From contig NC_021171.1 of the NCBI RefSeq assembly GCF_000242895.2, positions 468,001-532,000 on the forward strand: a stretch of 64,000 bases of DNA, read 5' to 3'. This document shows positions 25,111 through 35,102 of the stretch, piece by piece. The notes beneath the pieces are model-generated. The model ran no database searches. It worked only from the letters and a program-made list of their open reading frames with translations, and was not told where the DNA came from. How positions within the stretch are numbered: position 1 is the first letter of the stretch; every line of letters starts with the position of its first letter. The stretch is from Bacillus sp. 1NLA3E. GTDB lineage: Bacteria > Bacillota > Bacilli > Bacillales > Cytobacillaceae. Both the position numbers and the translations under genes were made by a program.

Positions 25111-26460
25111 ATGAATACGATTTTTCGAGGTACATTGCTTCTGATATTGGCGTCTTTTATTAGTGAATGTGTTGAGTTCGTGGTTAATATGGCTTTAGCA
25201 AAGGAATTAGGGGAAAGAGGAATGGGCCTTTATATGACCATTCTGCCGACCATTTTTCTTATTTTCTTGCTTTCAAGCTACGAGCTGCCCATTTCGATAT
25301 CGAAATTTATTGCTGAGAAAGAAACCAAATTCCACCGAAGTATGCTCCAGCATGCGATCAGATTGGTCATCATTTCTACTAGCGTTCTCCTGCTTGCAGC
25401 CATGTTAATCTTACCATTTATTAGTGTGTTTGATGTGTATGATCCCCGCATTCGCTGGTTGGTGATCATATTGATACCAATCGTCTCATTTTCATCGATT
25501 GCCAAGGGTTTCTTTATGGGAATGCATCAAATGGGGAAAATCGCTATTTCCAACTTTTTACGAAAAATTCTTCAATTAGTGTTGCTCGTCTCTGTTTTTC
25601 ATTTATTTGAATTTGAAATCAATACAGCGCTATTAATTGCTCTTTGCACATTAGTTGGAAGTGAATTGGTGGTATTTTTATATTTGTTTCATATGTTTAT
25701 TATTCAGTTTCGGCAGCTAAAACACCAATCACATCAACAAATAAGTGGTAGAAAGGTTCGTCAAAGCTTGATGGCCGTATCGATTCCAACCACTGCGTTA
25801 AGACTTTTCAATGCTTTATCAAATGCAATTGAGCCTTTCCTGATCAAGGCAGCGTTAGTTCACTCAGGGCTAACAGCGACAGGGGCAACCGAACAATTTG
25901 GTTTGTTAGCAGGAGTTGCTATGACAATCGGCTTTTTCCCGGCGTTTATTGCGCATTCATTATTGATTGTCCTAATTCCAACTGTATCGAAGGCATATGC
26001 AGACCATGACTTCGGGAAGCTGCAAAGGTTATTACAACAGGTCATGTCGGTAACGTTCCTTTATGGAACGGTTGCTGTCACAGTTTTTTATATCTTTGCT
26101 AAACCTCTTACCAATTTATTTTTTCATTCGGATTCGGCAGCATGGTACTTGCAGATGCTTTGGCCTTATTTCTTGTTTCACTTCTTTGTAATCCCAATGC
26201 AAGCTTATTTGATTGGACTTGGCCTTGTCAAAGATGCTTTCATTCATACTGTTTGGTCGACGATTTTCTCGTTTTCCCTCATGTATTTCTTAGGTTCTAC
26301 TTATCAGTTCCATATGGGGGGGATTATCATAGGAATGAATGGAGGCATTCTTCTATTAACACTGATGCATTATTTGACTATTTGTAAAAAAATCGGAATA
26401 TCCTTCACTTTACAGAACTCGATAAAAAGACATTATGAGGTGAGAGACAGACGATTTTAG
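25111..26460 (+). CDS. MOP-superfamily flippase (SpoVB/polysaccharide export type)
   Basis: This 449-residue protein with about 12-14 TM helices has the SpoVB/MurJ/Wzx layout. The N-terminal motif is LAKELGERGMGLYMTILP, and a central SIPTTALRLFNALSNAIEP region matches the SpoVB group. Such proteins flip lipid-linked oligosaccharides across the membrane. It is shorter than B. subtilis SpoVB or YtgP. ATG 25111 has AAGGAG upstream. No glycosyltransferase is adjacent, so the substrate is unknown. Confidence 0.8.
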   Translation: MNTIFRGTLLLILASFISECVEFVVNMALAKELGERGMGLYMTILPTIFLIFLLSSYELPISISKFIAEKETKFHRSMLQHAIRLVIISTSVLLLAAMLILPFISVFDVYDPRIRWLVIILIPIVSFSSIAKGFFMGMHQMGKIAISNFLRKILQLVLLVSVFHLFEFEINTALLIALCTLVGSELVVFLYLFHMFIIQFRQLKHQSHQQISGRKVRQSLMAVSIPTTALRLFNALSNAIEPFLIKAALVHSGLTATGATEQFGLLAGVAMTIGFFPAFIAHSLLIVLIPTVSKAYADHDFGKLQRLLQQVMSVTFLYGTVAVTVFYIFAKPLTNLFFHSDSAAWYLQMLWPYFLFHFFVIPMQAYLIGLGLVKDAFIHTVWSTIFSFSLMYFLGSTYQFHMGGIIIGMNGGILLLTLMHYLTICKKIGISFTLQNSIKRHYEVRDRRF

Positions 26461-26482
26461 TACTGAATTTTCGGGACATAAA

Positions 26483-26515
26483 TTAAGCCCGCATTTCAAT
26501 GAAATGTGGGCTTAA
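26483..26515. terminator. Bidirectional terminator
   Basis: TTAAGCCCGCATTTC pairs with GAAATGTGGGCTTAA (one wobble), with A/T tracts on both sides, between the convergent flippase and BI-1 genes. Confidence 0.85.
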
Positions 26516-26526
26516 ATATTATTTTT

Positions 26527-27162
26527 TTAGTCATCACTGCCTAGTATTCCAAAGATCCGCAATATGTTTAGGAACAGATTGATAAAGTCTAAATAAAGAT
26601 TCAGAGCCATTAAAGGTACTTCCTCAGCGCTAACTCCATATCGCTTCATTCTGTTAAAATCAAACAGCACGTAGCCGCTAAAAACTAATACCCCAATAAA
26701 TGAGAAAGCTAACATACCTGTCGAGCTTAACGGCAAAAAGATATTAAAAATGCTGATTGCAATTAACGCTAATAAAGCAGCTAATAGTATTCCACTCAAA
26801 AAGGATAAATCTCGTTTAGTTGTTGTAGCATAAACAGCTAATCCCGAAAATACAACCGTTGTTGTGCCTAGTGCCATTAAAACAGCGTTTGCTCCAATTA
26901 ATGCAAGGTAATGAGCAATTATTGGATAAGTGGTAATTCCTGAAATAAACGTAAAGGAATACAAGAAAGTATACGAAATGGCCTTTTTTCGACGCAGGAA
27001 GAAAGCGCCAAGTAACATCGCTAATTCAAGAATCATAAGTGGCAAAAATAGTGCCGGTGGGACAAATACGCCTGCTGCCATCCCGAGAACAGCAAATGCA
27101 AGTGATAGAGCGAATGCTCTTAAAACTGAAGGCAAAAATTCAGTTCGAGTAGATGCATACAT
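26527..27162 (-). CDS. Bax inhibitor-1 / YccA family protein (YetJ-like)
   Basis: This 211-residue protein with seven TM helices has the BI-1 features of a central LFDFNRMKRYG and a C-terminal NLYLDFINLFLNILRIFG with the pH-sensing Asp. B. subtilis YetJ is a pH-gated calcium-leak channel. The start is the ATG at 27162 (MYASTRTEF), 6 bases after GAGGTG; a GTG nine bases further upstream overlaps that RBS. Confidence 0.92.
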   Translation of the reverse strand: MYASTRTEFLPSVLRAFALSLAFAVLGMAAGVFVPPALFLPLMILELAMLLGAFFLRRKKAISYTFLYSFTFISGITTYPIIAHYLALIGANAVLMALGTTTVVFSGLAVYATTTKRDLSFLSGILLAALLALIAISIFNIFLPLSSTGMLAFSFIGVLVFSGYVLFDFNRMKRYGVSAEEVPLMALNLYLDFINLFLNILRIFGILGSDD

Positions 27163-27251
27163 TAAATTCACCTCTAAGTTTTGGTTTCTTCTAATAATAC
27201 GCTAGTAATACAAGTTAGTTTCATTTTTTGAAAAATATCTTGTGAATTTTT

Positions 27252-27641
27252 TTAACGGTCTTTTTCCATTACTCCTTGCTTCAATAAATCGCGGATTTCC
27301 TTTAGTAACTCTTCCTTTTGGTCGATTAACAGATCAGGTTTTGCCTCCTCTTCTTTCTTTTTAAAGCGATTTAATAATCGGATGGTAAAAAAGATGGTAA
27401 AAGCAATAATTAAAAAATCGACAACAGTTTGAAGGAAAGATCCATATTTGAAATCTGCTTTCCCAACAGAGATCATGAGCTCTGTGAAATCAATACCTCC
27501 GCTGAGGAGGCCTATAATAGGCATAATGATGTCATTAACTAAGGAAGTGACAATTTTTCCGAAAGCACCTCCGATAATGACCCCAATGGCTAAATCGACG
27601 ACATTTCCTTTTAAAGCAAATTTCTTAAATTCTTGCCACAT
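27252..27641 (-). CDS. mscL: Large-conductance mechanosensitive channel MscL
   Basis: This 129-residue protein is of typical length. The N-terminal amphipathic helix and pore-forming TM1 ([21 protein letters not shown]), TM2 (about 65-95) and charged C-terminal bundle are present. It opens a non-selective pore on hypo-osmotic shock. It is a single gene with RBS GGGGGA. Confidence 0.97.
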   Translation of the reverse strand: MWQEFKKFALKGNVVDLAIGVIIGGAFGKIVTSLVNDIIMPIIGLLSGGIDFTELMISVGKADFKYGSFLQTVVDFLIIAFTIFFTIRLLNRFKKKEEEAKPDLLIDQKEELLKEIRDLLKQGVMEKDR

Positions 27642-27735
27642 ATAAAATCCCCCTTTTATTTAGCGTGTGAAATTGGTATATTAACATTTTACCCTATATA
27701 ATACTGTCTCCCTATAGAATTTCTAAAAATGTCCG

Positions 27736-27764
27736 TTGACAGTGTCTCTCTTTTTCCATATAGT
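27736..27764 (+). promoter_or_regulatory. SigA promoter of queF
   Basis: TTGACA (27736-27741), a 17-base spacer and TATAGT (27759-27764) lie 39 bases upstream of the queF start. No preQ1 riboswitch is visible in the short leader. Confidence 0.8.
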
Positions 27765-27802
27765 ATGGTTTGAAAATTACCTGATATTAAGGAGGCTTTT
27801 TC

Positions 27803-28300
27803 ATGGCAGGTAGAAAAGATGAAGAGTTAAAGGATATCACATTGCTAGGGAACCAAGGGACAAACTATTTATTTGAATACTCTCCACAGATTTTGGAGTC
27901 ATTTGATAATAAACATTCGAATCGGGATTATTTTGTGAAATTCAATTGTCCAGAATTTACGAGTCTTTGCCCAAAGACAGGTCAGCCTGACTTTGCGACT
28001 ATTTATATTAGCTATATCCCGGATCAAAAAATGGTTGAAAGTAAATCTTTGAAGCTTTACTTATTTAGTTTTCGAAATCATGGAGACTTTCATGAGGATT
28101 GCATGAACATTATTATGAATGATTTGATTGAGTTAATGGATCCAAAATATATTGAAGTATGGGGGAAATTCACACCAAGAGGTGGTATTTCGATCGATCC
28201 CTATGTGAATTATGGAAAGCCCTTAACCAAATTTGAGGAAATGGCCCATTACCGATTAATGAATCATGATCTATATCCAGAAAAAATTGATAATCGGTAA
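27803..28300 (+). CDS. queF: preQ0 reductase QueF
   Basis: This 165-residue type I QueF reduces 7-cyano-7-deazaguanine to preQ1 with NADPH in queuosine synthesis. The catalytic Cys and Asp are in [13 protein letters not shown], and the QueF motif [18 protein letters not shown] is intact. The gene is separate from queCDE here. RBS AAGGAGG. Confidence 0.97.
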   Translation: MAGRKDEELKDITLLGNQGTNYLFEYSPQILESFDNKHSNRDYFVKFNCPEFTSLCPKTGQPDFATIYISYIPDQKMVESKSLKLYLFSFRNHGDFHEDCMNIIMNDLIELMDPKYIEVWGKFTPRGGISIDPYVNYGKPLTKFEEMAHYRLMNHDLYPEKIDNR

Positions 28301-28309
28301 AAAATAAAG

Positions 28310-28338
28310 AAGGCAGCCATTTGAATAGGCTGCCTTTA
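28310..28338. terminator. Bidirectional terminator between queF and acyP
   Basis: AAGGCAGCC pairs with GGCTGCCTTT around ATTTGAATA. It overlaps the last bases of the convergent acylphosphatase gene. Confidence 0.85.
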
Positions 28339-28608
28339 ATATTTGATCTTAAAAGACTGATAGCTATCGGTTTTGTTTGTATCTTGAACGATGACATCAT
28401 TCACTTTGGAAAAAGGATTTCCTCTGCGAACATCCTCAATAAAAAGATCAAGATTACCCTGTGTACCCTCGGCTAATATCTCCACAGCCCCTTCTTCACT
28501 ATTTTTTACCCAGCCACGTACATCGTACTGAACGGCTTTCATCTGTGAAAAATAACGAAATCCTACCCCTTGCACCTTACCATACACAGTTAGATGGATT
28601 TGCTTCAA
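28336..28608 (-). CDS. acyP: Acylphosphatase
   Basis: This 90-residue enzyme hydrolyses acyl phosphates. The catalytic Arg is in GKVQGVGFRYF and the Asn in GWVKNSEEGAVEI. The length is standard. It corresponds to B. subtilis YflL. Confidence 0.95.
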   Translation of the reverse strand: MKQIHLTVYGKVQGVGFRYFSQMKAVQYDVRGWVKNSEEGAVEILAEGTQGNLDLFIEDVRRGNPFSKVNDVIVQDTNKTDSYQSFKIKY

Positions 28609-28727
28609 TAAATTTCCCTCCGGTTAAACCTTGTTAGCGCTTCCTTAGATGCGAATGGTTTATGACAATATAATTTACATCTTAATGTAAACGGATGCAA
28701 CGAAAAAATTATATTACACAATTAAGT

Positions 28728-28757
28728 GAAAGACTATGTGAAATCACACAGTCTTTC
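28728..28757 (-). terminator. Hairpin downstream of ampS
   Basis: GAAAGACT and AGTCTTTC arms surround an inner TGTGA/TCACA pair. It is 28 bases past the reverse-strand aminopeptidase stop. Confidence 0.65.
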
Positions 28758-28785
28758 AACTTTTTAAAAAATATAGTGAGATTGG

Positions 28786-30018
28786 TTAAAATGCCCAGTC
28801 TCCATTTCGGAAAACGGGTTCAATTTGTCCATCTGCAGTGACTCCATCAATATTCATTTCGGCTGAACCAATCATGAAATCGACATGAGTAATACTTTCA
28901 TTTAATCCGTTCTCGGCCAACTCAGTCGAAGACATCTTTTTACCGCCTTCGATACAAAAGGCATAAGCACTACCGATGGCTAAGTGATTAGAGGCATTCT
29001 CATCGAATAGGGTATTATAAAATAATATATTAGATTGAGAAATAGGTGAGTTAAAAGGGACCAGGGCAACTTCTCCTAAGTAATGAGAGCCTTCGTCTGT
29101 CTCGATTAAATGTTTTAGAATTTCTTCTCCAACCTTCGCTTTTACACTCACAATTCGGCCATTTTCAAACGTTAAAGAAAAATCATTAATAATATTACCG
29201 CCGTAGCTTAATGGTTTTGTACTTGAAACAACCCCATTTACACCTGTTTTTAAAGGAACCGTAAACACTTCCTCAGTTGGCATATTTGCCATAAACTCGA
29301 TCCCTTGCTCATTCTCACTACCAGCACCTACCCATAAATGTTTATCATTCAGTTCAATGGTGAGGTCTGTCCCAGGAGCTTTGTAGTGAAGCTTTTTATA
29401 GCGTTTTTCATTTAAATAATCAACTTTTTCATGGAGTGCGCTATCATGCTTTGTCCAAGCTTCAACAGGTTGGTCCGTATCAACTCGAGTAGCTTTAAAA
29501 ATGGCTTCCCACAGTTTTTGGACTTTTGTTTCAGTGGATGCCTCAGGAAAGACCTTCTCTGCCCATGCATCAGATGCGGCAGCAATAACGGTCCAACTCA
29601 CTTTATCTGATTGTATGTATTTTCGGTATTGCGCTAATGCTTTTCCGGTTGCCTTTTGAAAGTTTGCAATCCGTTCAGGATTTACACCCTTTAATAAATC
29701 GGGGCTAGAAGAAACAATTGACATAAAGGCAGCGCCAATTTCTGCAAGTTCTTCAGTTTCCTTTGCACGCCATTTTGGATATTCATTAAAAGCTTCATCT
29801 GAAGCTAAATCATATTTTAATCGGGAGACAACATCGTCGTTCCAATTGACAATAACATTCTCGGCACCATTTTCATAAGCTTTTTTTACAATGAGACGAA
29901 CAAGTTCCTTTGAGTCAATCGAGGTGTTCACAACAAGGGTTTGCCCTTTTTGAATATTCACGCCTACTTTTACTGCAAGTTCAGCGTATTTCTCCAGGTT
30001 TTGTAAAAAGTTACTCAT
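28786..30018 (-). CDS. ampS: M29-family aminopeptidase AmpS
   Basis: This 410-residue thermophilic-type (M29) metallo-aminopeptidase removes N-terminal residues from peptides in the cytoplasm. Family metal-ligand regions are seen at GVNGVVSSTKPLSYGG, LGEVALVPFNSPIS, LFDENASNHLAIGSAY and HVDFMIGS. ATG 30018 has GGAG upstream. It is transcribed alone. Confidence 0.95.
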   Translation of the reverse strand: MSNFLQNLEKYAELAVKVGVNIQKGQTLVVNTSIDSKELVRLIVKKAYENGAENVIVNWNDDVVSRLKYDLASDEAFNEYPKWRAKETEELAEIGAAFMSIVSSSPDLLKGVNPERIANFQKATGKALAQYRKYIQSDKVSWTVIAAASDAWAEKVFPEASTETKVQKLWEAIFKATRVDTDQPVEAWTKHDSALHEKVDYLNEKRYKKLHYKAPGTDLTIELNDKHLWVGAGSENEQGIEFMANMPTEEVFTVPLKTGVNGVVSSTKPLSYGGNIINDFSLTFENGRIVSVKAKVGEEILKHLIETDEGSHYLGEVALVPFNSPISQSNILFYNTLFDENASNHLAIGSAYAFCIEGGKKMSSTELAENGLNESITHVDFMIGSAEMNIDGVTADGQIEPVFRNGDWAF

Positions 30019-30164
30019 CCTTTTCGCTCCTCTACCAGAATCTTCTTGTTTATTGTATCGGTTTCCGAAAGAAAAAGAAACTAAAAGCCCGAAATTTCAA
30101 TACTTTCTAGAGGGAGTTGGATATTTTTCGAATATTTTAATAAATAATGAAACCTTTTATATGG

Positions 30165-30262
30165 TATAATCGTATTAGGAATGAGAAAAAAATATTATTT
30201 GTTTTTTGGAGGAGTCTGTCAACAAGGGATATCTATATCCTTTGGATGACGGACTTTTTTTG
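30165..30262 (+). promoter_or_regulatory. Promoter and leader terminator upstream of the antiporter gene
   Basis: A TATAAT (30165-30170) with an unclear -35 is followed about 43 bases later by a strong hairpin. AGTCTGTCA pairs with TGACGGACT, and inside it CAAGGGATAT pairs with ATATCCTTTG; TTTTTTT follows to 30262. The antiporter RBS lies only 29 bases downstream. This looks like transcription attenuation, but the space before the hairpin is too short for a known aptamer. Confidence 0.6.
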
Positions 30263-30313
30263 TGCATTTTTTTTATTTTATACCAATACTAAGGAGGGAA
30301 AGGTGAGATTTTG

Positions 30314-31468
30314 ATGTTAATACTTAAATTGTCCATGATATTAATTGCTTCAAAAATTGCGGGGGACATCAGTGTTAGACTAGGGCAGCCTTCTGTTCTT
30401 GGTAAGCTGTTAATTGGAATTGTGCTCGGACCATCTGTTTTAGGACTGGTAACGGAGACGGAAACGTTAGCAGAATTTAGTCAAATCGGGGTAATATTAC
30501 TGATGTTTATCGCTGGATTAGAAACGGACCTTGATGAATTTAAACGAACGGGAAAGGCCTCCACTTCTGTTGGGCTGGGAGGAATTATTGTTCCACTTGT
30601 GTTGGGGTATTTTACAGGAAAGATGATGGATCTGACAACGATAGAATCATGGTTTTTAGGACTATTACTGTCGGCAACGAGTGTAAGTATTTCAGTTCAA
30701 GCTCTTAAAGAGATGAATAAACTGAAGACAAGCGAAGGGGCCACTATCTTAGGGGCAGCTGTTATAGATGATGTTGTTGTGATCTTGGCATTGGCATTTT
30801 TAATGAGTTTGGCAGGTGGAGAAGTCAATTTAGGAATAACAATATTAAAGCAGGTGCTATTTTTTGCAGGTGCTATTCTTGTGGGCTGGAAAGTGGTTCC
30901 TTGGTTCTTGAAAAAATTCGCACCGTTACGAGTGACAGAAACGGTTATTTCATCGGCTTTAATCATCTGTTTCTTGTTTGCTTACATGGCAGAATATACG
31001 GGTGTCGCTGCCATCATTGGTGCATATATTGCTGGAATAGCCATTAGTTTAACTAACTATAAACACGAGGTATTTGAAAAGGTAGAGACGATTGGTTATT
31101 CCATTTTTGTACCTGTATTTTTTACATCGATAGGGATTTCTGCTCAGTTTGGTGGAATTTCCGAACATTTAGGTTTGATTATCATATTAAGCTTTATTGC
31201 TATTTTATCAAAACTATCCGGTGCAATGATTGGGGCTCGAGTCTCTGGATTTTCTTGGAACAGTTCGTTAGGAATTGGAGCCGCCATGGTATCACGTGGC
31301 GAAGTGGCATTAATTATTGCCTCGATTGGATTAGAGACGAAGCTTTTGAGTTCAGATTTGTTTGCCGTTATTGTTGTGGTGATTCTGGTTACAACGATCG
31401 TAACTCCGCCGATGATGAAATGGTTTTTTAGTCCAAATACGAAGGAAAAACGGGAGCAAAGTGCATGA
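30314..31468 (+). CDS. CPA2 Na+(K+)/H+ antiporter (GerN/NapA type)
   Basis: This 384-residue membrane protein has about 12 TM helices and the CPA2 ion-binding Asp pair (GAAVIDDVVVILAL). It resembles B. cereus GerN and Enterococcus NapA (about 385 residues) and lacks the C-terminal NAD-binding domain of Kef systems. It exchanges Na+ or K+ for protons. The ATG at 30314 follows AAAGGTGAG; an adjacent TTG at 30311 is also possible. A hairpin in its leader may attenuate expression. Confidence 0.85.
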   Translation: MLILKLSMILIASKIAGDISVRLGQPSVLGKLLIGIVLGPSVLGLVTETETLAEFSQIGVILLMFIAGLETDLDEFKRTGKASTSVGLGGIIVPLVLGYFTGKMMDLTTIESWFLGLLLSATSVSISVQALKEMNKLKTSEGATILGAAVIDDVVVILALAFLMSLAGGEVNLGITILKQVLFFAGAILVGWKVVPWFLKKFAPLRVTETVISSALIICFLFAYMAEYTGVAAIIGAYIAGIAISLTNYKHEVFEKVETIGYSIFVPVFFTSIGISAQFGGISEHLGLIIILSFIAILSKLSGAMIGARVSGFSWNSSLGIGAAMVSRGEVALIIASIGLETKLLSSDLFAVIVVVILVTTIVTPPMMKWFFSPNTKEKREQSA

Positions 31469-31471
31469 AAA

Positions 31472-31508
31472 GAAAGGTCATCGAGATATTCGATGACCCT
31501 TCTCTTTA
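31472..31508 (+). terminator. Terminator after the antiporter gene
   Basis: AAAGGTCATCG pairs with CGATGACCCTT around AGATATT; TCTCTTT follows. It separates convergent genes. Confidence 0.75.
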
Positions 31509-31521
31509 AGACCTATGAAAC

Positions 31522-32805
31522 TTAGGCAGATCCTTTTTCAATTTGGTGGGAGTTTTCCTTTTCGTACAATGAAAACATCAACTGAAAAATAATGGCGCTT
31601 AACACCGCTAATAGACTTAAAATGAAAATCGTCCAGTCATAGCCAATCCAAACCGTTAATGGTATCGAGATTGGAGCAATTGTTTTGCCAATCGTATAGC
31701 GAAGGCTTGCTGCAGCAAAATATTGTCCCCTCATATGTGCGGGTGCAATCCTAGATACGAAGGTTTGCTGGATACCAGCAACAATTAACTCCCCAAATGT
31801 AAAAATGGCCATCGCTAATATTAATCCCCAAATCCATGTGGTATGTCCTAATAAGAAAATACTTACAGCGTACATTAAGGAGGACAGGATGAATGCATAT
31901 CTTTCATGGTATTTTGTCATCCATTTGGTCACGACCACCGTTAATAAGGCAACCAAAAAACCATTTTCCGATAAAAGAATTCCAAATGCCTGCGCTCCTT
32001 TAATCGATAAGGACCAATCACCAAGTGAAAAAACAGTTTGTAGGCCAACTTTTTCCTTCGTGTAGACAGGAATCAGCAAATCAAGTTGCATAAACGTTTG
32101 GGCAAGGAGAATTCCCCCGATTATGTATAATAAAAAGATTTTGTCCTTCGCGATAATCCGATAATCTTTCAATTGGTTGATTAAAAAAGAGTACCAGTAT
32201 TGCTTTTCGTTTGTCTCAAAACGTGAAAAGGACGGTGCTGTCTCTCGAGTCCATTTTGCTAAAATGAAGGCTAACAGGATACAAGCACTTCCAGCGATCA
32301 GCATAAGTTGGAAACGGTAATGGGTATAGAACATGGCGCCTATTAATGGACCAATGACAACAGCAATATTGATTGAGGTATAAAAAATGGCAAATACGCT
32401 ACTACGATTTTCCTCGTCTACTACATCAGCCACCATCGCCTGACTTGCTGGCCAATAGAAGGCTCCAAAAATTCCTACAAATGCATAGCAGATGAAACTT
32501 AAAACAGGTGAGTCAAGCCAAGGTGAATTCGCTATTCCAAACAGAATAAAACAAAATCCTTGTCCAAAGGCGGAAAATACCATCATCCGCTTACGACCAT
32601 AAAGATCAGCACAATATCCTCCCATTAAATTTGCAAAAACCGAGAAAAGTTGCGAAAAGATCAGCAAAAGTCCAGCTGTATCTTTACCAAATTCCTCTGA
32701 AAAGTAGATGGTTAGGAAAGGAAAGAACATCCAAAAGGAGATGTTCATCAATGCCTCACCATACAATCGAATTTTTAAATTCCGATCCCAATCTCTCAAT
32801 TTCAT
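31522..32805 (-). CDS. MFS transporter, multidrug-type
   Basis: This 427-residue, 12-TM protein has the MFS loop motif GGYCADLYGRKRMMV between TM2 and TM3. TM5 contains a GPLIGAMFY motif resembling the antiporter motif C of drug exporters. It could export drugs or metabolites; the substrate is not readable. It lies downstream of topB in the same direction, about 40 bases past its start-proximal hairpin, so the two are probably independent. Confidence 0.85.
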   Translation of the reverse strand: MKLRDWDRNLKIRLYGEALMNISFWMFFPFLTIYFSEEFGKDTAGLLLIFSQLFSVFANLMGGYCADLYGRKRMMVFSAFGQGFCFILFGIANSPWLDSPVLSFICYAFVGIFGAFYWPASQAMVADVVDEENRSSVFAIFYTSINIAVVIGPLIGAMFYTHYRFQLMLIAGSACILLAFILAKWTRETAPSFSRFETNEKQYWYSFLINQLKDYRIIAKDKIFLLYIIGGILLAQTFMQLDLLIPVYTKEKVGLQTVFSLGDWSLSIKGAQAFGILLSENGFLVALLTVVVTKWMTKYHERYAFILSSLMYAVSIFLLGHTTWIWGLILAMAIFTFGELIVAGIQQTFVSRIAPAHMRGQYFAAASLRYTIGKTIAPISIPLTVWIGYDWTIFILSLLAVLSAIIFQLMFSLYEKENSHQIEKGSA

Positions 32806-32847
32806 GTTATTTCCTCTTTTCCCATCACAGGGAAAGATGATGGGTTT

Positions 32848-34941
32848 CTATTTGTCTTTGTTTGTTTCAAGGGCAGCTTTTAATAAATCACCTAAGCTGT
32901 TTCCAAATGATTCAGTTTTTGTGTATTTTTGAACAAGTTGCCTTTCTTCTCGCTTGTTAACAGCTTTTTTACGTCCTTCTGCTTTTTCAACAACATTACA
33001 AGGTCGACATTGAAAATAGACACCAGCTTTTCCTTCATGCAACTCCATTTTTTTGTGGCATTGAGGGCAACGTCGATTTGATAACTTTGCGTCCTTATGT
33101 TTACGATAGCAGCATTCCATATTGGAACATACAAGAATTTTTCCTTCCTTGGTGCTTCTCTCTTTTAAAAATGATCCGCATTCTGGACATTTTGAACCAG
33201 TTAAGTTATGGGCACGGTAAGTTCTATCCGTTGTTTTAATTTCTGAAACAAGGTCCTTAGTTTGTTGACGAATTTTTTGTAAAAATTGCTTAGCATCACC
33301 TTTTCCGCGGGCAATAAGCTCAAGGTCCTTTTCCCAACGGGCAGTTAATTCCGGCGATTTCAGCTCTTCATTGACTAACTCATACAATTGTTTTCCCTTA
33401 CGGCTTGGATATAAGCGACCATTTTGACGTTCAACAACTTCTGTTTCAATAATCCGCTCGATAATTTCAGCACGAGTTGCGGGTGTCCCTAACCCAAATT
33501 TCTCCATTTTAGCTAAAATATCTGCTTCTGATAAACGCAAAGGTGGCTCTGTTAACTTTTGTTCAGATACTGAAGCTTTAACAGATAGGCTTTGGCCTTT
33601 TACCAGTTGGGAAAGATTTAGTTTTGGACTATCATCGTGTTTACCAGTGATCTTTTTAAAACCAGGTTCAATCACAATGGTTTCCTTTGCCTTTAATGTT
33701 TCTCCGTTAACTGTGAACACAGCATGAATGGTTTCATACTGATAGGGCGGGTAAAATAAAGCCAAGAACCGGCGAACGATGATATCATATAATTTTCGTT
33801 CGTCTGTTGGTAGGTCAGATAAATTTAGTCGTTGTTCAGTTGGAATGATGGCGTGGTGATCGGTTACCTTTTCGTTATTAAAGACTTTTTTTGCAAGGAC
33901 TCTTCCTTTTGTAGCAAGCAAAGGTCGAACCTCATCACGGTATCCTGAGGAAATACCCTCAAGTCTATCTAACATCGTCGCTTCCATATCCTTTGTTAAG
34001 TATCGGGAATCAGTCCGAGGGTAAGTAACGAGCTTATATTGTTCGTATAATCGTTGTAAAACAGTTAATGTTTTCTTAGCCGAAAAGCCAAATCGTTTGT
34101 TTGCATCCTGCTGCAATTCGGTTAAATCATACGGTAACGGCTGTTGTTCTGATTTTTGTTTTCGTTCGATGGCACTAATAAGTGCCTTTTGATTATTAAT
34201 CTTTGTCTGTATTTTCTCTGCTGTCTCGAGAGCAAAGATGCGCTTTTCACCGTTGCTTTCCCAATCTGCTTTAAGAGGACCGACCTGAGAATCAATCGTC
34301 CAATAAGGCTTAGGAACAAATTTTTGAATCGTGTTTTCCTGTTCAATGACCATGGCCAATGTAGGGGTTTGAACACGACCAGCTGACAATGGATCGTTAA
34401 ATTTTGTCGTTAAAGCCCTTGTAACATTGAGACCAATAAGCCAATCAGCCTCGGCACGACAAACAGCTGATTGGTAGAGATCTTCAAATTGGCTGCCAGG
34501 CTTTAAATTTTGGAAGCCTTCGCGAATGGCGCGATCTGTTTGTGAGGAGATCCATAGCCGCTTTAGCGGTTTTCGCCAACCGATTTTAGCAAGAATCCAC
34601 CTGGCGACAAGTTCTCCTTCACGCCCTGCATCAGTGGCGATGATAAATTCTTTAATATCGCTTCGCTTCGCTAGTGTTTCAATCGCTTTAAATTGATGGC
34701 TTGTTTGTTTCATTACCTTAATTCCCATTTTATCTGGAATAATCGGTAAATCCTCTAAGCGCCATGTTTTGTAGCTAGCATCATAATGCTCCGGCATTTT
34801 AAGTTCAATTAAATGGCCTAGAGCCCAAGTAACAATATATTGATTTCCTTCTATGTAACTTTTATGAATTTGTTTACAGCCAAGTACTCGAGCAAGTTCG
34901 CGAGCAACGCTGGGTTTTTCTGCTAAAACGAGTGTTTTCAT
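32848..34941 (-). CDS. topB: DNA topoisomerase III
   Basis: This 697-residue type IA topoisomerase has a Toprim domain (LVLAEKPSVARELARVLG, IIATDAGREGELVARW) and the catalytic Tyr in LVTYPRTDSRYL. A C-terminal pair of Cys4 zinc-ribbon repeats begins CPECGSF and CPQCHKK. It decatenates single-stranded DNA during replication and recombination. The start is ATG 34941 (MKTLVLAEKPS), preceded by AAAGGAG; the longer frame to 34956 begins with a TTG upstream of that RBS. Confidence 0.96.
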   Translation of the reverse strand: MKTLVLAEKPSVARELARVLGCKQIHKSYIEGNQYIVTWALGHLIELKMPEHYDASYKTWRLEDLPIIPDKMGIKVMKQTSHQFKAIETLAKRSDIKEFIIATDAGREGELVARWILAKIGWRKPLKRLWISSQTDRAIREGFQNLKPGSQFEDLYQSAVCRAEADWLIGLNVTRALTTKFNDPLSAGRVQTPTLAMVIEQENTIQKFVPKPYWTIDSQVGPLKADWESNGEKRIFALETAEKIQTKINNQKALISAIERKQKSEQQPLPYDLTELQQDANKRFGFSAKKTLTVLQRLYEQYKLVTYPRTDSRYLTKDMEATMLDRLEGISSGYRDEVRPLLATKGRVLAKKVFNNEKVTDHHAIIPTEQRLNLSDLPTDERKLYDIIVRRFLALFYPPYQYETIHAVFTVNGETLKAKETIVIEPGFKKITGKHDDSPKLNLSQLVKGQSLSVKASVSEQKLTEPPLRLSEADILAKMEKFGLGTPATRAEIIERIIETEVVERQNGRLYPSRKGKQLYELVNEELKSPELTARWEKDLELIARGKGDAKQFLQKIRQQTKDLVSEIKTTDRTYRAHNLTGSKCPECGSFLKERSTKEGKILVCSNMECCYRKHKDAKLSNRRCPQCHKKMELHEGKAGVYFQCRPCNVVEKAEGRKKAVNKREERQLVQKYTKTESFGNSLGDLLKAALETNKDK

Positions 34942-35102
34942 AACTTCTCCTTTCAAAGAGGAACACGATCTTTATTTCCCCTAAATATTATAACGGAAAA
35001 ATCATTTATTTTGTAATGATAGTAAAAGGGAGGGGACTTGCAACAGAAAATCGTTAAGGGAATTAAGGAAAAAAACAGCAATCTTTTAGAAGAGAGCCAA
35101 AA

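Noticed and set aside
27765-27802. preQ1 riboswitch before queF
   Set aside because: The leader is under 40 bases and shows no preQ1 aptamer motif.
28620-28645. cre-like TTGTTAGCGCTTCC upstream of acyP
   Set aside because: The right half lacks the required WWWCA, so the match is too weak.
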